Part shown: in pieces, positions 28,664-38,681 of the stretch
Layout: every line of letters begins with the position of its first letter
Numbering within the stretch: position 1 is the first letter of the stretch
From: Bactericera cockerelli
Lineage: Eukaryota > Arthropoda > Insecta > Hemiptera > Triozidae
Direction of reading: 5' to 3'
NCBI GenBank assembly: GCA_024516035.1
Contig: CM044959.1
Location: 37,646,369-37,710,368 of the forward strand
DNA length: 64,000 nt
The notes under the pieces: model-generated
Seen by the model: the letters and a program-made list of their open reading frames with translations, nothing else
Told to the model about the DNA's origin: nothing
Database searches by the model: none
Made by a program: the position numbers and the translations under genes

Positions 28664-28878
28664 TTTTTTTTTTTGGTTTTAAACGTCGCTTTCAACTGCA
28701 TGGTCATATCACGACGGGGGTGGTTACCCTCCATTCGCAGGAAACTCACAAACCTGCTACCCACATTAACCTCACCCAGCCTGGGTTGGGCTGGAATGCC
28801 AGCATCACGAAGTCTGGACGTTGCTTAACTTCGGTGATCCAATGAAACTGGTGCATTCAACGCGCCATCGACACTGGC
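28664..28878 (-). mobile_element. 5S-rRNA-headed SINE, full length, arm-1 specific
   Basis: Read on the minus strand, the head contains GATGGCGCGTTGAATGCACC and GATCACCGAAGTTAAGCAAC, which are 5S rRNA sequence including its internal promoter region. It continues into a tail with GGCTGGGTGAGGTTAATGTG and CCATGCAGTTGAAAGCGACG and ends in poly(A). An 11-bp target-site duplication, TATTCCAATTT, flanks it (28653-28663 and 28879-28889). The arm-2 site near 60586 is empty. It belongs to the SINE3 (5S-derived) class and sits in MRPS35 intron 1. Confidence 0.88.
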
Positions 28879-28964
28879 TATTCCAATTTAACCATGCAAA
28901 TTAACTAATAATTTATCCTTGCATGTTTGGTAGAAAATTGTACCATTTAAGTTTTATTATTATT

Positions 28965-29160
28965 ATTATTATTATAGAAAGCTTTATTAAGTACAACAAA
29001 AAAAAAATATAAAGTAGAATACAATGAAATATAAAGAAAAAATAAAAAGATTAAGCAAATATACAAGAAAAAAAAAAAGAGAATGAAGTTAATGTTCTAC
29101 CTAAAGGGCAGGGTTATTGCCTGTGGCAATCTCTTCCACCCAACCCTTAATACCTAGATG
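28965..29160 (-). mobile_element. 3' end of a non-LTR retrotransposon with (TAA)n tail
   Basis: On the minus strand it reads GAAGAGATTGCCACAGGCAA, TAACCCTGCCCTTTAGG, AATAAAGCTTTC and then (TAA)n. Related 3' ends occur at 44230-44410, 45425-45620, 50952-51110 and 60040-60235. The GCCACAGGC hairpin plus microsatellite tail suggests a LINE 3' end or a SINE using such a tail. The clade is not determined. Confidence 0.5.
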
Positions 29161-29225
29161 TGTAGTTCATACAAATAAATGAGAATATTTATTTATTTAT
29201 AAATAAAAAAAAAACTTCCTCCATT

Positions 29226-30321
29226 ATATCGCCGCTAGAAAGTCAAAGAGGCGTAAGTGACAAAAAAAAAAACAAAAATCAATACTATCACACAGGCATA
29301 CTGCTCTTGAAAGATACTCTTGGTAGCACAAACAGGTGTATGTGATTTCTAAAAATCTTGTGAAGATATTGGTTTTTTATATTTGGGCGTAGGCCCTCGG
29401 TCTAGGGTACACAGGGGGTGTAATGCGGAACTGTGTGCACCTAGATAACTCTTAATAGGCGGGTCCACGTGCACGTGCTTGTGCATGTCCCCGGGGGCTG
29501 GTAACATTGCATTGCGCATCTTGGAATGTAAGCAAATGACATGGCTAAGTTTTTATTAAGGACCGGGTGAACGGTATATCTTACCAAACACTTTTATAAT
29601 TTCTTATGACAACGCATATGAAAATTATAAAAGAAAAAAAATGATCATTAATGATATTAACAACTCAGAAACGTTTGTAGGCTGTGTTGAACCAATACAG
29701 AGAATGACATAAAAAAAAAACAACAACTCAGAAACTTTTGTAGACTGGGTTGAACAAACATCAAAGAATAAGCAACAACTCAAAAATTTGTAGACTGGTT
29801 GGGAATTAAAAATCAAATAATGATAATAAAATAAAATAACTCAGACACCTTTGTTGACTGGGTTAAACAAACACCAGAGAAATAGTTGGTTTACTACCAG
29901 GTCACTATTTCCTAAGAAACAACATTGGAGTATACAATGACACCATTGAGTACGATAAATGTGGTGAGGGAACACCCTCTCCCATCCTAATCAAGTCACT
30001 CACAAAAAATCCAAAACTCTTGTATACTCAGGACAAAAGCTGGAAACAAACACTGGGAACTTATATAACACCTGCTAAACTTTTTAGTGCAGCAGACGTT
30101 TTTTGAAAGTGATGAGAGAGCTGAATGGGGTGCAATAGTTCTAAATAATGGACGCAGCACATAGGAATTTCTTTTAGAAAAGACCCCCAGATATAATGTA
30201 ATGTAATGTAATATATTTGGGCGTATTTGCGGGAAAAATTGCAGCAAAAACATACGCTTAAGTGCGCTCCTGAAAACTTTAATAAAATCACTTACCCTCT
30301 TTGACTTTCTAGCGGCGATAT
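29226..30321. mobile_element. 1.1-kb TIR element, arm-1 specific
   Basis: The terminal inverted repeats ATATCGCCGCTAGAAAGTCA, extending into AAGAGG and GTAAGTGA, lie at 29226-29259 and in reverse at about 30288-30321. Arm 2 is uninterrupted at the same place (60437-60445), giving a near-exact empty site. Inside are four degenerate direct repeats of roughly 60-80 bp (see 29655-29895). No transposase is recognised, so it looks nonautonomous. It splits the relic ORF described at 30322-30481. Confidence 0.78.
29655..29895 (+). repeat. Four degenerate direct repeats inside the TIR element
   Basis: The block AACTCAGAAAC-TTTTGTAGACTGGGTTGAA-CAAACA-TCAGAGAAT recurs at about 29661, 29733, 29776 and 29838 with AT-rich spacers. 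Subterminal repeats of this kind are common transposase-binding arrays. That role is inferred. Confidence 0.65.
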
Positions 30322-30481
30322 GACCCTCTGGTATTGACCCAAGGATACATGCAGCATTACCCTTCTGAATGGCCAGACCAATTTTTTGGGCAAGAAATTG
30401 TTTAGATTGGGGTTCACCCGTACATATAAATAATTTCTCACCCAGTTGGTTCAGCCATTCCTTTGAGACAACACTCTCCAC
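30322..30481 (-). pseudogene. Relic C-terminal ORF in MRPS35 intron (arm 1)
   Basis: The minus-strand frame reads [20 protein letters not shown] then [20 protein letters not shown] and GSIPEGH, and then runs into the TIR element. It resembles the intronic relic at 5857-5958. The family is not recognised. The arm-2 copy lacks the TIR insertion. Confidence 0.55.
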
Positions 30482-31734
30482 GCACCCATAGTCTCGACCA
30501 CCAAAGGTTGAAATATATAGCCTTCATTCTTATTGGATAGTTTTTATCTATCCAATAAATAATAACCCCGCCATTTAGTTAGGACCTACATTATGTCTAT
30601 ATTTATTTTCTTTTTTTACTTCTCTTATATTGTATATTAATTTGTAATTATCTGTGTTGTATATAATATGTTCAATTAGTAAAGTGTTGAATAATAATAA
30701 TTGGATAGATTTTTCATTGCATGTATGGCCAGACTGTTGAAATCACCAGTTTGGGACCTATCTTCAAGAACTGGTGATTTTAACAGCCCATAAACAACCA
30801 CCTCAAATATACTTTTTCTTCTACGTAAGCTAATAAAATAGGCACCCCTGTAGAAAATGGTTTCATTGCAATGAACAATGGTACCTTTAGCACATATTTG
30901 GCTTGAAGAAAAAGTTATCATATTTGTGTTCATGATAATCATGATGTCAAATGAACTAAACCTTGTTTTTGGTGTTACAAAACTCCTGGTTACAAGTCTA
31001 CTGGCCTTGTCAATCAAGCTTGTGATGTGAGGTTGGTAATTTAAGCAGTAAAAGCAAACAATGAAATTATTTCTTACAAAATACAATATATACTACCAAA
31101 TATTAATATCTCAGGTGGATTCTTCACAACAAAACTTACCTGGGCTGGCTTCATCAGCCCCTGTTGAAGAGGTTGCAGTGGTCCCAAGTGCCTGTTGCAT
31201 TCTGGCGCACTGAGAGTGCAAATAACTCGAATGCACCTGAAGAGGACTGCATCTTGAGAACTTCAAGAGCTGTGATAGATTCATTTTCAGGTGCTGTAAG
31301 AAGTGACAAAACTGACAAATTGTGGTCGAAGGATTACACTACAACCATTGCTTCCTAGTCAATCAACATATATCAGCAACCTAAAAGGCAACCCTGACAT
31401 CTTCTTGTATTTTTCCTTAGATGTAGAATTAATTTGTGTTAACAGTTTCCTAAAATTATTGTTACAGTTCCAGAGCTAACTACTTTAGATAGATATTTTT
31501 TTTACTTTTTTTATCAAGAAAAAATTGACAAAATTTTTATCAAAAAATATATTTTGAGAAATCCGCTAGGTTCGTTAATATCTACTACCTTTGGGAAGTC
31601 ACCCTTTTTTCCGCCATTTCAAACATGGAAGTCACCCATCGAGATCATCGAACTAAAAAAATATGGTTATTTACAAAAGAGTGAAGCTACGATCAGGGCA
31701 TAAATTTAATTTAATTTAATATGCAATGCTAAAT

Positions 31735-32382
31735 CCACAAACGTTATGTTCACAAACGTTAAATCCACAACCCCTATATTTCAAGAACGGCTGAAAATAT
31801 AGAAAAACGCAAAGACCCGATTCCTTTATTTTTTGGGGGATTTAAAGTTTTAGAATAAAAATATATGCCCTCACGGCCCCAGTCAGGCTGGACACGTATC
31901 AACTTTAAAATCTTTTTTTTTTTTAAAGTGGGGTTTAACGTCGCTTTCAACTGCTATGGTCATATCACGACTTTAAAATCTTAAATGGAATGATATGTCG
32001 TGTTGCATCTAGTTTTAATGGTCTCATTGTGAAAAGTTCATTGCAACCATTTTTAGTGATGGAGCTGCGACTTACGGTTTTGAGGTACAGAGTTGGCCGT
32101 TCTGGCTAAAATGCACGTGGATAGGCCATTGGAACATGTACATGTTCCAACCTATAACTCGTTAACCGTAAACTTCAGAAGCATTAATTTTATTGTTATT
32201 AACTCCTTTTATCGAGACCTTTAAGATTTTAAAGTGGGTCCATGCCCAGCCTGATTGGAGCCGTGTGGGCAAATATTTTTTTTTGAAACTTGATCCCCCA
32301 AAAAATAAAGACATACGGGGTTTTGCGTTTTTCAGCCGTTCCTGAGATACGGGGGATGGGGTGGGACTTTATGGACACCCTG
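31735..32382. mobile_element. Foldback/MITE-like element, shared by both arms
   Basis: An element of about 650 bp with long imperfect inverted repeats: GAACGGCTGAAAA and AAAATAAAG...TTTTGGGGGAT near one end reappear inverted near the other. A 22-bp perfect palindrome lies at 32129-32150. One end reads GACACCCTGTA next to TA, like Tc1/mariner-type termini. The arm-2 copy is at 57472-58080. It separates MRPS35 from the 188-aa gene. Confidence 0.7.
31915..31969 (-). mobile_element. 5'-truncated 5S-type SINE with 13-bp TSD, arm-1 specific
   Basis: A 55-bp tail fragment (CCATAGCAGTTGAAAGCGAC...TTAAACCCC plus poly(A), minus strand) is flanked by the duplication ACTTTAAAATCTT (31902-31914 and 31970-31982). 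Arm 2 has one copy of the target and no insert. It sits inside the foldback element. Confidence 0.85.
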
Positions 32383-32588
32383 TATATAGAATTGATAAAC
32401 TGCTCATGATTTTATTTTTGCAAGTATTGCAAAAACTTTAATAAATTGAATTACATGTTAAAGGGCGTGATAAATTGGTGATGATGTAAACGTTTCTTAA
32501 TTTCTTGTTAGCAAATCAGTGGCGGCCCTCGAGCTTAAAACTTCTTTTTGTCAAGAATTATTTCTTGTCGGAATATTTATTTTGCTTT

Positions 32589-33155
32589 CTAAAATTTGCT
32601 TATCAGGTTATCAGTGAATTCTGTTATCACATCAGTTAAATATTTGTCAGTCTTTTCATTCAATCTCAGTTCTCCAGTAGCATGTTGTAGTTCACTAGCG
32701 ACCACCGACCATTCCCACACAGTGTATAAATTCTGAACAGACTGCTGTGGTGAATACTCCCCCAATTTCTGTAATTCAATATCTTCAAGTAATATTATAT
32801 CAAAGCAATCCATTCTGAAGTGTCTTTCACTAGTTGAATGTTCTGTAAATATTCTTACATAATCTCCTTCAATGCAGTAATTTTCTGTACCTACATAAAT
32901 ATACCTATCATTATTTTGAAAATTAAACATTGGAAAAGTCTGGTACCTTTTGGACATGCAGAATGTCTTCCTATCGAATGAGGTAATATAGTGTGGAGCA
33001 TTAATCTTGTTTTTCTCATATGAATGATGATTTTTATTTTTAAGGAAAAATTTACAAGTTTCCTCCAACAGTAATACCAAGATCAAGGCTTGAATAATTG
33101 CTGTCTTTAGCAATTGTGAGTGAAGAACTTGGTTAATTACATAAACACTGGACAT
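32589..33155 (-). CDS. Unrecognised 188-aa single-exon protein (arm 1)
   Basis: The open frame starts MSSVYVINQVLHSQLLKTAI, has a short hydrophobic stretch (about residues 18-30, TAIIQALILVLLL), then a polar body with GTENYCIEGDYVRIFTEHS and a C-terminus ending in TDVITEFTDNLISKF. An AATAAA lies about 10 nt past the stop. The arm-2 copy (56699-57265) is open over the full length with 2 residue differences (NHH to NHQ and ATG to ATE), so the frame is preserved while neighbouring exons carry indels. It sits between MRPS35 and TBC1D13, and its start is about 290 bp from the first TBC1D13 exon seen, on the opposite strand. I do not recognise the family. Confidence 0.72.
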   Translation of the reverse strand: MSSVYVINQVLHSQLLKTAIIQALILVLLLEETCKFFLKNKNHHSYEKNKINAPHYITSFDRKTFCMSKRYQTFPMFNFQNNDRYIYVGTENYCIEGDYVRIFTEHSTSERHFRMDCFDIILLEDIELQKLGEYSPQQSVQNLYTVWEWSVVASELQHATGELRLNEKTDKYLTDVITEFTDNLISKF

Positions 33156-33440
33156 TTTATTCTCTAACTTTTTTACTACCTAATCAAAAATAAATCAATT
33201 TTATCTTTTGTAGATTTCCTTACTATAGGGATGGCTAGTTGAAGCCATCTTCAGTACCTATTTCTACATATCATACTTCAAGAATATCTTGTAGTTTTAC
33301 TAAATAATGTAAAAAATGGCTTATCTGCCAAAACTGAACAAAATTTGATCAGCCTCTTGTTCAATTTTGTAGTACCTACACGTGAAATCCATGTTATATT
33401 ATGTTGTTTCATGTTACATTATGTTTTTTTTTAATTTCAG

Positions 33441-36400
33441 AGTGAGAGAGTTTGAAGACACTCTCAGTCAAGATGTCATTGATATCAAAAAGCTTAGAAA
33501 ACTTTGTTTTAATGGTAAGTTGTATGTCTGTGAAAAATATTTTAAACAACATTTCCATTTATTTGACAAAGATAAATTAATACAATAAAACATAATAGGA
33601 AGGTATACCTGTCTTCAAAGTAAAACTGTGAAGAAGACGGGGAATTAAAAAATTGTGAAGAAGATGGTAATGCAGAAATCTCAGAAAGTACTGAATGGAT
33701 TTTGATGAAATTTTCTACACATATAGGAGACATTCTTTGGATGGTTCCATTTTAAATTGATTAATTTCACACTAGCAGTTCTGGGTGAAAGAGACCATTT
33801 GTCTGAAATTTTACTTGTTGTGATACTTGGAAACGTGAAAAACTTAAACACTAGCCTGATTTTGATGAAATGTTTTTTAATTAATAATGATTTAGCTCTA
33901 ATATTTAAGGAAATCCAAAAAAATTGACAAAAAAGTGAATTTTGGAAAAATGGTGTTCTACCATTTAAAACAAATTAGAAGAAAATCGGTTCAGCGGTTG
34001 TGGAGATACAAGTGATTTAGTTTAAAATCTCAAAATTGCCATGTGTACACAATGTGTAACAATCACAAGGAAGTATTGTGTTCATAATTGGCAGTGTTTT
34101 GTTTTTATATTCAACCAATCAAATACCACAAACATGTAAATATTTTTGTGTTGTTCCAGTTAAAATTTTATAATAAAATTCAACCATACTTAAGGACTCA
34201 AACAATCAAGGTAAATTGGTTTTACAATAACCAAGTGTATGTACATCATATTATTTTTTATAAATGTATAATAAAAAACAAAACTTAGCATCTATATAAT
34301 TTACCTTCCTTCCAATTTTAATATTGATATCATATGACCATGCAGTTGAAGGTAACATGAAACTTAAAAAAGCAAAGACATTGAGAAAAAATAAATAAAA
34401 AAATACCCCTTAATATTTCAATTGAATCCATGTAGTCTTGAAGAGCCTATTTTTAATTTAACCTAGTTATTATATATATTTTTATAAGTTATATTCATTA
34501 TATCCATCTCCTATTACCATTTCCCAGGCATCCCAGATGAGCAAGGGTTCCGTGCCCTAAGTTGGAAGATCCTACTCAACTATCTACCTTCTAACCAAAC
34601 CACTTGGCAAGAGGTACTAGTCAAGAATCACAAACTCTATGCCCACTACGTGGAGGAGCTGATAGTTACCCCTGGCACTGGAGATGATCACCCACTCAGT
34701 ATTAATCCAGACAGTCAGTGGCAGACATTTTTCAAGGACAATGAAGTCCTTCTGCAGATTGATAAGGATGTAAGGTGAGATTTAAAATAAAATAAACCAG
34801 TCAGGAATAGATGTTCCTCTGTTATAGGTTTTTTTCACTTTCTCATTTAGAAATAGGACATTCATAGTAAGTGCAGAAAAATCTAATTATTATTATTATT
34901 TATTTATCAATTTATAACCAATTTTTTTTCCAGGCGTCTATATCCAGAGATATCATTTTTCCAGCAAGCCACAGAGTATCCCTGCCTAGCAGTGGTAAAG
35001 AGTGGGGGTAGAAAGCGACTGCATAGGAGGGTGACTCATTCTACTCTAAGCTCTGCCAATGTTCAAAGGCGAGGGCTGGGAGTTACCAAGGTAAACATTT
35101 CATTTATATATTGAGTTGACAGGATATACCCAATTTACCAACATCTCAAACATAAAAAAAACATTCTAACTAAATAAGTACCTATTACTATGAAGAAAAA
35201 AAGAGCACGCGAAGAGCTCAATGGATAAGCACTCGCTTGTCATGTCGATGGTCCCGGTTTCGATCCCCCAAGCTGACAATTTTTTTTTTGTCTTGTGTCA
35301 TATCTCGCCCATCAGAAGGGAGGCATACTACAGGATGGAGAAGCTACAACACAGACCACAAGCGTCTACAGTTGCTACCGTTTCATGGCTACAAAATAAA
35401 AAGGGTGTGTAACACTCATCTTAAAAAAAAAAAACAATTATTTCATTATTAATTATTACATTTTTTTCAAAATCAAATGACTACATACTCCTAACAGATT
35501 AATGTAATTGGAGATACTGGTAAAAAATGTCAAACCAAAGGAAAAAATTAGACATTATATACTTTTTCTTCAAATAATTTGTGGTCTTTTTTTTCATTAT
35601 GTTCATGCTGATTACTTTCATACTGATGATCCACCAAGTAGCAGGTAAGACAACTTGGTTGTTTTCATACTTTTAACAAAACACAAACAAGGTAAGAAAA
35701 GAAAAGATTCCTTCAACATCATCGTTATGTGTAATGAAGAGACTCAATTGGCAAAAAATTAGAGGAAAAAAGTTGCTAGCCTGACTTGTGCCAATATGAA
35801 AATTTTCAATGCTTGTGATCTTTTTACAAGACAAACTGTGATTTTCGAGACGAAACGAGATTTGGTCATTTCTTATCTCGAGTCTAACAGTGTAAGACAA
35901 CCCTAGTTGAAAGGAAAACCTCATAGTTTAGCTTCCTCACTTGCTCGAATGTCTGGCAGATCCAACCAGCCTGGACCTCACTTCATTTAGGACCGACTCC
36001 AGAGCAGTAGCGGCATTCCTTGGTCTAGAAACTGGCTGAATAATGCTGAGTGCGACCGTTTTGCCACTGAACGAAACATTTTGTTTTGAAACGTTGCAAA
36101 TTGTTTCATGCTCCACTCTCCCTAGTTCTTTTAGGCTGGTATGCAGAGACGATTTTGTAATCCCTATAGGGTTCACTGTAGGGTGGTCCCAAGCTTGCTA
36201 TAGGGAATACTTCGACCTTGACAATTATTTATTAAAGAACCATCTGATTGCACATGCGCACCGACGCTTTAAACAAACGTCTCTGAATAACAAAATCAGC
36301 TGAAGGGACAAATGACCCAGGCATCCCTACAGTGAGGACTCTGCATACAATCCTTAGAATCAAATGAAATCGAATCTCACTGACTGAAACATTTTTTTTG

Positions 36401-38681
36401 TGACACAAAATTACCATTCAATATTCAAGAAAATAAAAAACCAAAAAAATAAAAAAAATAAACCCCTATAAGGGAAGGCCCATACTCTGAAAAGGGTGTA
36501 TACCGGGCTTATTATTATTATTATATTCGAGAAAAACTTTCGCGAAACGTTAATTTTTTTTGTTTGCTTCCAGATCGCGCTGGTAGTTCGCAAGGCGGCT
36601 GAGGACTATGCCCCCCTCGAGGAGGGGAGAGAAGCTCACTGGGAGGTGGTAGAGCGGCTCTTGTTTCTCTACGCCAAGATGAACCCGGGGCAGGGCTATG
36701 TACAAGGCATGAACGAGATCATTGGACCCATCTACTATACCTTTGCCACGGACCCTGTTCTGGAAAATAGAGGTATTGATTGCTTTTTTTAACGTCTTGT
36801 TTTTGGGGTTTAACGTCACTTTCAACTGCATGGTCATATTCAATTCAAATATTTATTGTGATATTCATACATAAACATTTTACACAATTTAAATAATGTT
36901 TACAAATACAATTTACAATAATGGGTTTTATTCTCCATTCGCTGGAAATACACAAACCAGCTATTAAAATTAACCTCACCCCGACGGGATGGATGAGCTA
37001 CAACATAGACCACAAGCGTCGTCTTTAGTAGGTATTACAATATTAACCTCACCTAGCCGGGATGGGAAAGCTACAACATAGACCACAAGCGTCTTCAGTA
37101 GCTGCTGTTTCATGGCTACAAAATAAAAAAGGGCTGTGAAACACTCTTCTTGAAAAAAGAACTGGTGTATTCAATGTAATAAATTTATTTGCACAGAGCA
37201 CGCAGAAGCAGACTGTTTTTTCGTGTTCACCAATCTGATGGGAGAGATCCGAGACTTCTTCATCAAAAGTTTGGACGAGACTGAGTCGGGTATCAACCGA
37301 CTCATGAGTCGACTGAACCAGACCACCAAACAGAAGGATCAAGAGGTGTGGGAGAAACTGTGTGCCATTGAGCTGCACCCTCAGTATTATAGCTTTAGGT
37401 GAGTTTTTTTTTGTTGGTACCAAATTTTCTATATTTAATTAATTTTTTTGTGGACAAGACTGAGACTAACAAACAGTTACTTAAGAATGATGAGATTTGT
37501 GTGAAACTATATTTATTATGTATGTGCCATTGAGCAGCATCTTCTGTATTATACCTTTAGATGAGCCTTGTTCATACATTCATAACATGCACTGGTGGTC
37601 GAAATAGTTAAGACGCTATAGTCTGATAAATAATCTAAGTGGCGTAGGAATCCATTGGTTTAAATCCTACCCAATGCATGAATTTTTCCTCATTATTTGA
37701 GAATATGACTACATAATAATAAGACTCCGACGGTTTGGTGATAGGAAATGCTTTAAGCATTAACCTTGCCTGGTGGTCATCTTCCACTAAAGAGGATTAT
37801 TATTATTATATGAATTGGTCCTATGCGGTCGAGATACAATCGAACCTGGATATAAGAGAAACCTGAATATACGAGAACGATTTTCAGGTCAAATTTACCC
37901 CCGTATAAGGGAAAATAACCTCTTTAACACTTAGACGACCGGGTGTACCACCGGTGGTACACGCGTGTCTGTACGGAATGGACCGGGTGTACTACCGGTG
38001 GTACACGCATGTACTACGCCTGTGAATAGCCTAAACATCGCCGGTCCCACGGGAGAACTTACTAAAAACATGCCGGTCGTCTATGTGTTAAAAAAGTACA
38101 ACAGTACTTCATGGGAACATATGAATCTGTAAATATATTAAACATCATTATTATTATTTAATAGAAAGAGAAACCTGGAGGTAAGAGAATAAATTTTCGG
38201 TCCCTTGAGTTCTCTTATATCCAGGTTCCAATGTATCTCTTATTTTATTTGGGTTAAATGTGCGTCCGGTCCTGTCTATTCCTCAAAAAAATTGTTTAAA
38301 AAAAAAAAAAAAAACCAATATGAGAACTTTTTATTTAGGTTAAATGTGCGTCCGGTCGGGTCTTATTCCACAAGAAAATTGTTTTTTTTTTCATTACTAA
38401 TATGAGAAATATTTTTAACTATGCCATTTCCCCAGATGGTTAACCCTGCTCCTATCTCAAGAGTTCCCGCTTCCCGATGTCCTGCGGATTTGGGACTCTC
38501 TCTTCTCGGACGAGCTCCGGTTTTCTTTTCTCATCCACATCTGCTGCGCCATGATCCTGCTCGTGAGGGAAGACATCCTGGGAGGCGACTTCCCGGCCAT
38601 TGTGAAGCTTCTGCAGCACTACCCGGCCAGTGTGGACATCCCGACTGTGATCAGCAGAGCCGCTGAGCTTGCGGATAGAGA
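33441..38681 (+). CDS. TBC1D13: TBC1 domain family member 13, Rab GAP (arm 1, clean copy)
   Basis: TBC1D13 proteins are cytosolic TBC-domain GTPase-activating proteins; the mammalian one acts on Rab35. Six exons join with correct phases: 33441-33514, 34528-34774, 34934-35090, 36574-36772, 37197-37398 and 38436-38681. Telling stretches are ALSWKILLNYLP, FFKDNEVLLQIDKDVRRLYP, EAHWEVVERLLFLYAKMNPG, NLMGEIRDFFIKSLDETESG and RIWDSLFSDELRFSFL. Both TBC catalytic fingers are present: the arginine finger IxxDxxR (IDKDVRR, split by the 34774/34934 junction) and the glutamine finger YVQG (36697-36708). Every exon is open, giving about 375 codons against about 400 in the human protein. The first exon with the start codon and the last short exon after the GTGAGT at 38682 were not found. 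Confidence 0.93.
35205..35420 (+). repeat. tRNA-type SINE in TBC1D13 intron, shared by both arms
   Basis: GAAGAGCTCAATGGATAAGC (A box) and GTCCCGGTTTCGATCCCCC (B box) are followed by a body with CCCATCAGAAGGGAGGCATA and CTACAACACAGACCACAAGC. The arm-2 counterpart is at about 54265-54480. A related body without the tRNA head is at 38895-39030 (-). Confidence 0.7.
36795..37165 (-). repeat. SINE 3' tails in TBC1D13 intron
   Basis: Antisense GTTTAACGTCACTTTCAACTGCATGGTC (36808-36835) and TAACCTCACC...ACGGGAT (36970-36990) are the common SINE tail. Here the tail is joined to the AGCTACAACATAGACCACAAGC body rather than the 5S head. The body is repeated at 37066-37160. Arm 2 carries the same at about 52795-53105. 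Confidence 0.6.
37589..37812 (+). repeat. tRNA-derived SINE
   Basis: TGCACTGGTGGTCGAAATAG, GGTTTAAATCCTACCCAATG (B box), GACTCCGACGGTTTGGTGAT and a (ATT)n tail after CACTAAAGAGG. It is the same family as 51366-51578 and 27972-28165. Confidence 0.75.
37837..38233. mobile_element. TA-flanked MITE with ~25-bp TIRs
   Basis: The left end CAATCGAACCTGGATATAAG extends into AGAA and is mirrored by TTCTCTTATATCCAGGTTCC then AATG at the right end. Both ends abut TA (37835-37836 and 38234-38235), the Tc1/mariner/pogo-type target duplication. It carries a second MITE inside (37924-38091). Confidence 0.75.
37924..38091. mobile_element. piggyBac-type MITE flanked by TTAA, nested
   Basis: A 168-bp element with ends TTAACACTTAGACGACCGG and CCGGTCGTCTATGTGTTAA, near-perfect inverted repeats with TTAA at both termini. 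Internally GTGTACCACCGGTGGTACAC is a perfect 20-bp palindrome (about 37943-37962), and a near-copy lies about 45 bp later. It is inserted in the TA-flanked MITE. Confidence 0.82.

Larger units (their letters stand above)
26591..31284 (-). pseudogene. MRPS35: Mitochondrial ribosomal protein S35, damaged copy (arm 1)
   Basis: Five of six exons match the clean copy in arm 2: 31140-31284 (ATG at 31282-31284), 28308-28404, 27391-27739, 27021-27202 and about 26591-26790. Breaks are numerous. The third exon has three single-base deletions (349 bp against 352). The fourth has four indels (182 against 180). The fifth is about 200 bp against 196 and its acceptor reads CCG where arm 2 has CCAG. The final exon is missing because the sequence jumps about 700 bp near 26330. 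Damage grows toward the low-quality block at 26.8 kb, and most changes are homopolymer-type, so sequencing or assembly error is likelier than true decay. The first two exons are intact in length. Confidence 0.85.
25935..37271 (+). repeat. Arm 1 of an 11.3-kb inverted duplication
   Basis: Its reverse complement aligns with 52668-64000 over MRPS35, the 188-aa gene and TBC1D13, including introns and shared SINEs. Coordinates pair so that their sum stays near 89,900, changing only where an arm carries its own insertion or deletion. The inner end pairs with the N gap edge at 52668. The outer end pairs with the end of the window, so its true extent is unknown. Arm-1-only insertions are at 28664-28878, 29226-30321 and 31915-31969. 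Arm 1 lacks about 700 bp that are present in arm 2 (about 62940-63635). Confidence 0.93.

Noticed and set aside
28664..28878. A 5S rRNA gene
   Set aside because: Only part of the 5S sequence is kept. It runs into a SINE tail with poly(A) and a target-site duplication.
32589..33155. RPA/TEN1-like OB-fold protein
   Set aside because: The GDYVRIF stretch is reminiscent of an OB-fold strand, but the rest gives no supporting pattern, so no name was assigned.
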